Assembly (NCBI RefSeq): GCF_900496995.4
Contig: NC_044005.1
Coordinates: 18,357,363-18,421,362 of the forward strand
Direction of reading: 5' to 3'
Length of the DNA: 64,000 nt
Source of the DNA: Aquila chrysaetos chrysaetos
Taxonomy: Eukaryota > Chordata > Aves > Accipitriformes > Accipitridae
Positions within the stretch are counted from its first letter, which is position 1. Every line of letters starts with the position of its first letter. Of this stretch, positions 57,501 through 64,000 are shown piece after piece. The translations under genes and the position numbers were made by a program. The notes below the pieces were generated by a model. It worked only from the letters and a program-made list of their open reading frames with translations. It was not told the DNA's origin and did no database searches.

Positions 57501-58250
57501 TAGGTACTGACAATCACATACAATTGCAATTATAATTGAGGAGTTTAGTTCATAATTGTTTCGGGCCTACTGCTTTTGAAGAGTGTATTTTGCACTGTTT
57601 TCACATTTGGAAGGTTACTTCTTCCATCATGGCTGGCTCAAAAACTTAGTTATTCTAAGAAGAAACAAAGAAGGACAAGAAAAAAGAAAAGATTTGATAT
57701 TATTCAAAATACACAATCCAGTAGTTAGAATTAAATGCTACGCCAAAATAGCACTGAAAAATAGAGGTTTAAACTATGGTAAGAAATCTCAGCAGAATTT
57801 CAGTATGACTGAAGATATTTGCATTCATTGCAAGAATGAGAAGAAGGTATCCTACTTCTTCAAATTTCTGGAAGAAACAAGGTTATTTGTCTTACAACCT
57901 GTTCGTAGCATCCCCCCAACCTAATACCAGTTAACTTTTCCAAATTCAAAGTTTTCCCTAATGCATCAGTGCTCCCAGAACATGTTTTGCATCATGTCCA
58001 GAGTGAAATTAGAATGGTAGTAAATTCCAGTCACTTGTAATTTTATCAAAGATTTCTATAGATAGGAGAAGGAAACACAAATGAAGTTTTGTGCAGAGTA
58101 TGGGCCAACGCCAGCATAAGCTGCTTTTGAAATTGTAGGAAAAGAATTTAAAGCACCAACCTCCAGGCCTATACCACTCCTCACTGCCTACCTACTACAA
58201 CACGGTACTGTTGTGGTCACTGAAAAAAAAGTATGCTACCACAGAAAAAA
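51521..58250. other. Intergenic region between GON7 and LYSET
   Basis: About 6.7 kb of AT-rich DNA between two convergent genes. I see no protein-coding gene, tRNA or nameable repeat. It holds a hairpin at 51616-51649, described under findings. Short open frames (for example 56525-56768 in two frames) have no recognisable product. The LYSET 3' UTR may reach further in than the site I chose. Confidence 0.6.
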
Positions 58251-58259
58251 AAAAGTACC

Positions 58260-58689
58260 TTTTTCCCTTTAAAGGTTCGCAGAAACTTTATTCTTTGCTT
58301 CCTGTATTTGTATCTAAACTTATTTTTAAAAAATTCATTAAAAACCAGCACTGATGTAGATACTAATTACTTAAAAAAAAAAAAGCAAAGAATTGTGTTA
58401 AGTGCAACTTTTATAATCATGTTCTGATTTTTTTTTTTCCTTTTACATTTACCACAGAAGAAGTATCTTTTCATTGATTTTACTCCAAGGGAAAGCATAG
58501 GAAATCACTTTTTTGCACAGAGGAGTAAAGTCATGGACCAGAAACTTATTTCCCCACAGGACGTTTCAGATGGAGTGTTGCAATTTTGCATCATTAAGGC
58601 AAAATGAGGAATACTTCCATCAAGTGTCACGTAGGGCTCTCCCACTCTGGCCATTCTGATAGACCCATATTTAAAAACCTTTGTAGTTA

Positions 58690-58720
<31 letters not shown>

Positions 58721-58854
58721 AAACAGTCACTCTTTTCATTGCTTAACAGTTTGAAAGAAAAGGCTTTTCCCAGCCTTCACTCAGAACTTCAGTCTTGTGA
58801 TTAGATCGGGCATATGCAATTGCTTCAAAACAGCTACGGAAAGTAGAAATTGAG
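58260..58854 (-). other. LYSET: LYSET 3' untranslated region (inferred)
   Basis: The first AATAAA on the - strand after the stop is at 58287-58292 (TTTATT on +). A run of 23 T on the + strand at 58691-58713 becomes a poly-A run inside this UTR and could cause false internal priming in cDNA data. A more distal signal lies at 57121-57126. Confidence 0.45.
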
Positions 58855-59250
58855 CTAAGTGTCAATCAGTTGTAATCTACTGATCTGATTTGAGGCCTTC
58901 ACAAATGTTTGATGACGATTGCAAATAACAGCCAAGCAGATAGGAATGATGCAATACCCAACAGTTTTGGGGTCAGCTCTTGTACAGGAATAGAGGAACA
59001 AGAACATCTGTAAATATGGTATTAAAAATATTATAGTCCACAGCCAAAAAGGCAAGGATAGCAGTCGTACTTTTAAGGAGTGCGTCCATGTGGTTCCTTC
59101 CTGTGGTTCCTTGGGGTGTTGCTGAATGTGCTCCAGTGCTAGTTTGTTGTAAGTCTCATTGATTTCAAAGACGTAATAAAAAGCTGCAGCACTTGCTAAC
59201 AAGTACAACCCCACACCAATCCATCCCATCCTCTGGCGGAAGTTCATCAT
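58855..59250 (-). CDS. LYSET: LYSET (TMEM251), lysosomal enzyme trafficking factor
   Basis: 131 residues from ATG at 59250-59248 to RLQLIDT and TAG. It matches vertebrate TMEM251/LYSET almost along its whole length (MMNFRQRMGWIGVGLYLLAS at the start). Hydrophobic segments at about 9-28, 66-87 and a shorter one at 98-109 fit a small Golgi membrane protein, and NET at 31-33 is a possible N-glycosylation site. LYSET retains and stabilises GlcNAc-1-phosphotransferase in the Golgi, so lysosomal enzymes get mannose 6-phosphate. The coding region lies in one exon, with its acceptor at 59267-59268. I chose the MMNF start because residues upstream of the acceptor (from an ATG at 59340) are intron. A longer form starting in the upstream exon, as once annotated in human, is not excluded. 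Confidence 0.96.
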   Translation of the reverse strand: MMNFRQRMGWIGVGLYLLASAAAFYYVFEINETYNKLALEHIQQHPKEPQEGTTWTHSLKVRLLSLPFWLWTIIFLIPYLQMFLFLYSCTRADPKTVGYCIIPICLAVICNRHQTFVKASNQISRLQLIDT

Positions 59251-59266
59251 TCTCCATGCTCTGCAC
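59251..59266 (-). other. LYSET: LYSET exon 2, 5' UTR part
   Basis: Sixteen bases between the acceptor (TTTTGTTCCAG) and the chosen ATG. The frame through them reads CRAWR before MMNF, echoing the RAWR that precedes MMNF in the longer human isoform. Confidence 0.75.
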
Positions 59267-61375
59267 CTGGAACAAAAGGCAACATATACATTCAGTACAG
59301 CTTGGAGAAAGAGGGGACACAGATGAAGCTTGGTTTTCATGAGTTAACTTTTTATAAGTTTTCATTACACATTAGTAAAGCAGCACACACATCCATTTCT
59401 GAAGACCTGAGTGCTCTCTACAGCAGAGAAAATCATACTACTATGCCAGCAACAGGCTAATGGTAATTACATACAATGCTCCATCGATGGCTCTGGCTAG
59501 TTTAGGGCCTGCTGGCTATCAAGTTATACCTGGCTAAAGTTAACGGCTGAGTGAACAAAATAGAAGTCATGAATTGGGTAAGACACTTATCCCATCTGCC
59601 CTCAGATTCTCTAGCCACAGGGTGGGGATAATACAAGACTTTCTATAAATACAGAAAGTTTGTAAAGTTCTTTGATGTCTGCAAAACAAACACACTGCTA
59701 GCCAGCCAGTAACAGGAGCATCACTGCTTCTTTGCAGTGTAACAACATCCAGTTTTACTAAGCTCTGGCTGAGTGCCCATCTACGAACCATATAAAAGGA
59801 TGTTTTCAATTTGAACATTAGAAGATATATACTAAACATATGTATTTGTATCCATTTGCACACACGAAGATACTATAAGCATGTTACTTGCACCTAACTT
59901 TATTTCTGCTCTGCCTATGTGAACAGTTGCATATGCCTTCTGGAGTAAGGGAGTTGAACATCTGTACTAGTAACTGATTTGGCGCAGAACAAACCAGACA
60001 CTAGTCAACTGGCACTTTTCATAACAAGCACAAATTAGTAAAAGCACCACAGCCACTGCCGGGCTTGATTTTAGCTGGTTTAAGATCTCTGGCTGGCTGG
60101 CTGGGACTAGGTGAATTGAAACACTCTTCAAACCAGTCACAAACACTCTAGCTGAAGTACTGCCACTCATAACAAGAAGTCGTCACCACCTTCCCTCAAA
60201 ATAGCCCTTGGGCAGGGCAGGGAGAACCACCGCTTCACTGCAGCTGGTTAGAGAACTGACAAATATGCTTTTTCAGACTGTTAGGGTTTTTACCTTTCCT
60301 ACCTTTTTAAAGAGAGGAGTAAAATCAATTTATGCAGTACTGTTTTAAGAAAATATATCAGGCTTTAAAAATACTAGGCAGAAATGCTTATTTAATTAAG
60401 ATTTATGCATACAGAACAATAATTATTAATGGAAGTATGAGAGAGTTTAGCATAATTGATAAAAAAAAAAAATCACTACACCTTTCTAAATCCCCCTTCC
60501 TGAGGCCAGACTAATCTGTCTGGTTATCAGTCTTAAAAGACTTCCTCATTTTCCATATCTGAAGGATATCCTCAATCCTGACCTGACAGAATTTGATCAG
60601 GGTAGCCCTGGAGAAGTTGTTCGGGCTCTCACACTGCTGCATTTATGGTGGCTAAAAAAGTCAAACATATGGTGACAGTAAATACCTGAGAGTGCCACTA
60701 CTTACGTCTGTGACAGCTATTTGTTGTTTACCTTATCCTTCTATGTAACTTAACAGCAGGTTTCCCTTTAACGCACCGAGTTAATACTTTTAGTAGGATA
60801 ACTGAAAAATTTGTGTAAGAGGCTGTTAATTCACTGCGTAAAAACTTAAAATTCCAGAATCCATCTTTACACAATGGCTAAGTCACTGTCCATTTTTTCC
60901 AGTAGTTAGGCATTTCAGAGATGACTAACAGGTAGTCGCCGTCAGAGAAAATAAATCTTCAAAAGGAATGCATATCTTGAGAACACAAACACTATTAAAA
61001 TCGCAGTAGACCGAAGAAGGTAAACATTAGTTGTTTTTTCCTCCTGCCCTTGCTAAGCAACAGTAGCCAGAAGAGGAGCCTTAGCTCTGGGCTATACCGA
61101 AAGAGGCAGAAATGCCGCTTAGAGTTTTCTCATTCTTATTTTCCGTTTCGAGACACTAATGGTACTCGCAGCTTTCGAAGACACCCGCGACGGATATCGG
61201 AGTCGCTCGCCCCCACGCCGCGGGCGCTCCGGGGCTCTCCTCCCGCAACAGGCCGCGCAAACCGGCCGCCAGCGAGGCCGGCAGCCCTCAGCCCCTCCGC
61301 GAGCGCTGGACCCGCGCTCCGGGCGAGAAGCGCTCCGCCGCAACGGCTCCTTCACCGACGCCGGCAGCCCCTTAC
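59267..61375 (-). other. LYSET: LYSET intron
   Basis: About 2.1 kb between the coding exon and a candidate first exon whose donor (GGAAG/GTAAGG on the - strand) falls at 61375-61374. No gene or named repeat inside. Confidence 0.55.
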
Positions 61376-61560
61376 CTTCCTCCAACGGAGAAGGAGGGAG
61401 CGGGAGGGCGACGGCAGGCGGCCCGCTCCCCTCAGCCCGCGCCGCCGCGCCGGGAAGCGAAGGGGCCCGCCGGCCCGCCGCACCGCTGCCGGCCCGCTGC
61501 CATCGCCGCCCTGCCACCGCTCCGGATTCGCGGCACTTCCGGCATGGGGAGAACCACTTC
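61376..61560 (-). other. LYSET: Candidate non-coding first exon of LYSET
   Basis: GC-rich sequence within the CpG island, ending in a good donor on the - strand. Splicing it to 59266 would give a 5' UTR followed by the MMNF start. The exon's 5' edge is a guess from the promoter motifs nearby. Confidence 0.45.
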
Positions 61561-61700
61561 CGGCGCGCGCCCGTCTGCATCCGAGCCGAGGCGGGGCGGG
61601 GCGGGTTGGCCGGCGGCCATCTTGGCTTGGGCCCGCGCCTCTCTCTGGTGTGGTTGGCCTCGCCCAAAATGGCGGCCGACGCCCATGGCGGCGGCCCCGT
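61530..61700. promoter_or_regulatory. CpG-island promoter of LYSET, probably bidirectional
   Basis: Two identical ETS-type sites CACTTCCGG are at 61534-61542 and 61555-61563. A YY1-type motif reads CCAAGATGGCCGC on the - strand (61614-61626), and an opposite one, AAAATGGCGGCC, is on the + strand (61666-61677). YY1 motifs of this kind usually lie just downstream of a start site and read in its direction, so the pair suggests two divergent starts. The island spans about 61150-61880. Confidence 0.7.
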
Positions 61701-61799
61701 ATCGCTGCTCGTCTCCTATATTCACTCTTCGGTTACCGCCGGCGTGGCTGTGGCCGCCGACCCCGAGCTGCCGTCTTTTCAGCGCTAGTGCTGCTTCAT

Positions 61800-64000
61800 G
61801 TGGTGGTGGAGGAGGGGCCGGGTTTGGGCAGCCCCGCAGCAGCACGCGCGGAGCGCCAGCCTCGAGCATGCTTGGGTGAACAGGCCCGTGCCCCAGTGGC
61901 CTGGCACAGCACTCAGCTTTTCCCGCGCTGCCCGTTCGAGCGTGTTTGTTTGAATTGCGCAGGCACTGGAGGAGAGCAGACACTCTAATTGTTGCGTTTT
62001 GACAGTTGGATGTGTTACCCAGGTGCGATGCGTTGAGGGAAGTACCAGTGGAGACTATTAGGTTGTGGAACAGTCTCCAACAACTGACATATATGTACTT
62101 AAAAACCAGTATATGTTTATACATAAATATGTATTACTGGCATATTTCTATTGAATTAAATTATTAGGAAATACGGTACTGGGAAAAAGCCTTCAATGAT
62201 GCTGAAAGATCATCTAAATTGACAAAAAATTCTGATTTAGTCACATGTCCAGTTAACTGATGTGCGCCACAATGACGTTTGGACAGTTTGCTTGTGCAGA
62301 AGGTGTTCCAACACTTGCCTGAATTCAGTAACTGTTTAGCGCGTACTTCCTGAGCTAGTTAAAATAATTCAGTAACTGCATAGCATATGTAAAATGAAAA
62401 CTTACCACTAATTTGTTGTATCCCAGAGTAATGAGAAAACTACTGTTTTCTCATAGTGCTGCTGGGAGCTGTTTTAACTTCTTTCTTAACTGCTTCACAA
62501 ATTGAATCAACTATGAGTGAAATGGATTTCAAATCCATTTGATTTGTCAAAACCTTGACTATTATTCTCCATTAGTGTTGGGAATCGCTGACTCATTGGC
62601 AGTCAGAACTGAATTCTGTCCTGTAAAGTTACAGAGAAGCAGTGGTGGCCACAATTCACACACATCCAGCTACAGTTAAAAAGAAGGCTAAAAGACAATT
62701 TAAAAAGAGTTGTCAAATAAGAAATGAAAGATATTAAAGACATTTTTTGTTTGGGTGTAAATAAATACATACACGTAGGATTTTCTGCCATTTTTCTTGC
62801 GGGATGTAGTGGGTGCTTGTGAGGCAGTATATAAAAGCTGCTGCAAAATTGAATTTATGATTGCTTATCCTGCTACATTTGGTGTTTCAATGAAAAATGT
62901 TAGAAACTAGATTTTGGATTATATTCAGGACAACTGATAACTAAATGCACAGTGCTGCAGGTGCCATTGGAGAAAAACGACACTGTTGAGAGTCCACAAA
63001 AGTCAGAAATAAGTTCCCTGGCACAGAGCAACTTCACCTTAAGCCATGCTGCCTTTTTTTTTTTTTTTTTTTTTTTTTTGATGCTCATTCAACTAAAGGC
63101 TCAAAGAAATGTATCTCCTTGGCCACTGTGAGGACACTAGATGGTGCTCAACACCACAGGCAAAGCCAACCTTTCGCTGGCCGGGTGAAAGCTCGACTCC
63201 CAGTTCAGAAGTTTTGCACTTAACTTCAGTTGAATGAGGATTTTATCACTTTTCATGAAGTTTAAATAAACCGTTACTGTAGTTCTGATTAAAGATGTAG
63301 GTATGAATAACTACATACAGCTAATTATCCCTGGGACACTGCTCTCGACTAAATGCCATTCTTTCCCTTCTTACAGGTGGTGAGGTCCCAGTTGATCTAC
63401 ATGTGAATATAGCTCCTGTATAGCTGACAAACCTTCTACTCAAGTAGGGCTTTATTGCATTTTCTTATGTTGGGGTTAGAGGTAATGATGGGAAATAGAA
63501 TTGCTACCACATAGAACTTATTTCCTTTAAAATACCAATCTAGATGTCAAAGAGAAGGGTTTCAGTCAGAATTAATATGTGACTGTGTGAATATATGGCT
63601 TGGCAGTGGATACATGTGCCAAGTGTAAGGCCCACAGTTGCACTTAAGATTCTGGAGAAAAAGGTGTGAAATGTGGAGCTTATTCCTACTTAACAAGTCT
63701 GTCCTTGGAAGGGTTGGAATTGGAAAGGGAGGATGGTTTAGGATTTAACATGCTTGGTTTATGGCTCTTTTCTTCTGTGTTAACCATAGGCCTGAAATTA
63801 TGGTTATGAAGAGAAAGATCTAAAAAATTTGTGGAGTTGTAGCAAACACAAGCTGCCTTTGAAAGCTAAGGCATAACACCAGAGTGATTTGTAGTATCTT
63901 TGGGCTAGATCTCAATTTGCACAAATTAAGTGCTGTACTTAACCTTTGGCATAGTATAGGAAGGGACACAGCAAATAGTTAAGCTGAGGGTTTATTTGGG
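61800..64000. other. Region right of the LYSET promoter
   Basis: The CpG island fades by about 61900. The rest is AT-rich with no recognised gene or transposon. A run of 26 T lies at 63054-63079, and a short perfect palindrome (AAATGGATTT, one base, AAATCCATTT) at 62520-62540. In other vertebrates ITPK1 is the next conserved gene, but no ITPK1 exon is visible here. Confidence 0.6.

Noticed and set aside
59251..59365. Longer LYSET proteins starting at 59340 or 59365
   Set aside because: Both starts lie upstream of a clear splice acceptor at 59267-59268, so those residues are intronic.
61050..62124. Long open frames (up to 312 codons) at the LYSET CpG island
   Set aside because: Same GC effect: frames on both strands, low-complexity Arg/Pro/Gly composition and no recognisable domain.
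1..64000. tRNA, rRNA, CRISPR array, operon or bacterial mobile element
   Set aside because: I looked for cloverleaf-like segments, evenly spaced repeats and prokaryotic gene packing and saw none. Everything readable is vertebrate.

Overview
This window is nuclear DNA from a bird, probably a neoavian species. It has vertebrate-type split genes with GT-AG introns, CR1 LINE fragments, two LTR copies of a kind common in bird genomes, and two CpG-rich promoter islands. The gene content is the conserved BTBD7 - UBR7 - GON7 - LYSET (TMEM251) block, which in human lies on chromosome 14q32.12. No prokaryotic, plasmid, phage or CRISPR feature is present. I found no convincing new multi-gene system. The most interesting material is regulatory or structural.

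Layout. Positions 1-37260 hold the 3' nine coding exons and long 3' UTR of BTBD7 on the + strand; its first coding exon, with the start codon, lies off the left edge. The BTBD7 introns carry two complete solo LTRs, each with a 5-bp target duplication (97-1293 and 12786-14227). They also carry three CR1 pieces (6821-7281, 20464-20860, and a very old one at about 25640-26990). UBR7 follows tail to tail on the - strand, with all 11 coding exons between 40316 and 50491 giving a 419-residue protein. A 228-bp GC-rich bidirectional promoter (50492-50719) separates UBR7 from GON7 on the + strand (two exons, 50720-51152, 108 residues). After about 7 kb of intergenic DNA with no recognised gene, LYSET lies on the - strand (coding 58855-59250, 131 residues). 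Its probable promoter and non-coding first exon are in a CpG island near 61376-61700. From about 61800 to 64000 I see no gene.

Function. The genes are neighbours by ancient synteny, not members of one pathway. BTBD7 is a BTB/BACK protein linked to epithelial branching. UBR7 is a UBR-box/PHD-finger chromatin protein. GON7 is a subunit of the KEOPS tRNA t6A complex. LYSET holds GlcNAc-1-phosphotransferase in the Golgi for lysosomal enzyme sorting. All coding exons I could read are open, in phase and joined by canonical splice sites. Family assignments rest on my recognition of the protein sequences, without a database search.
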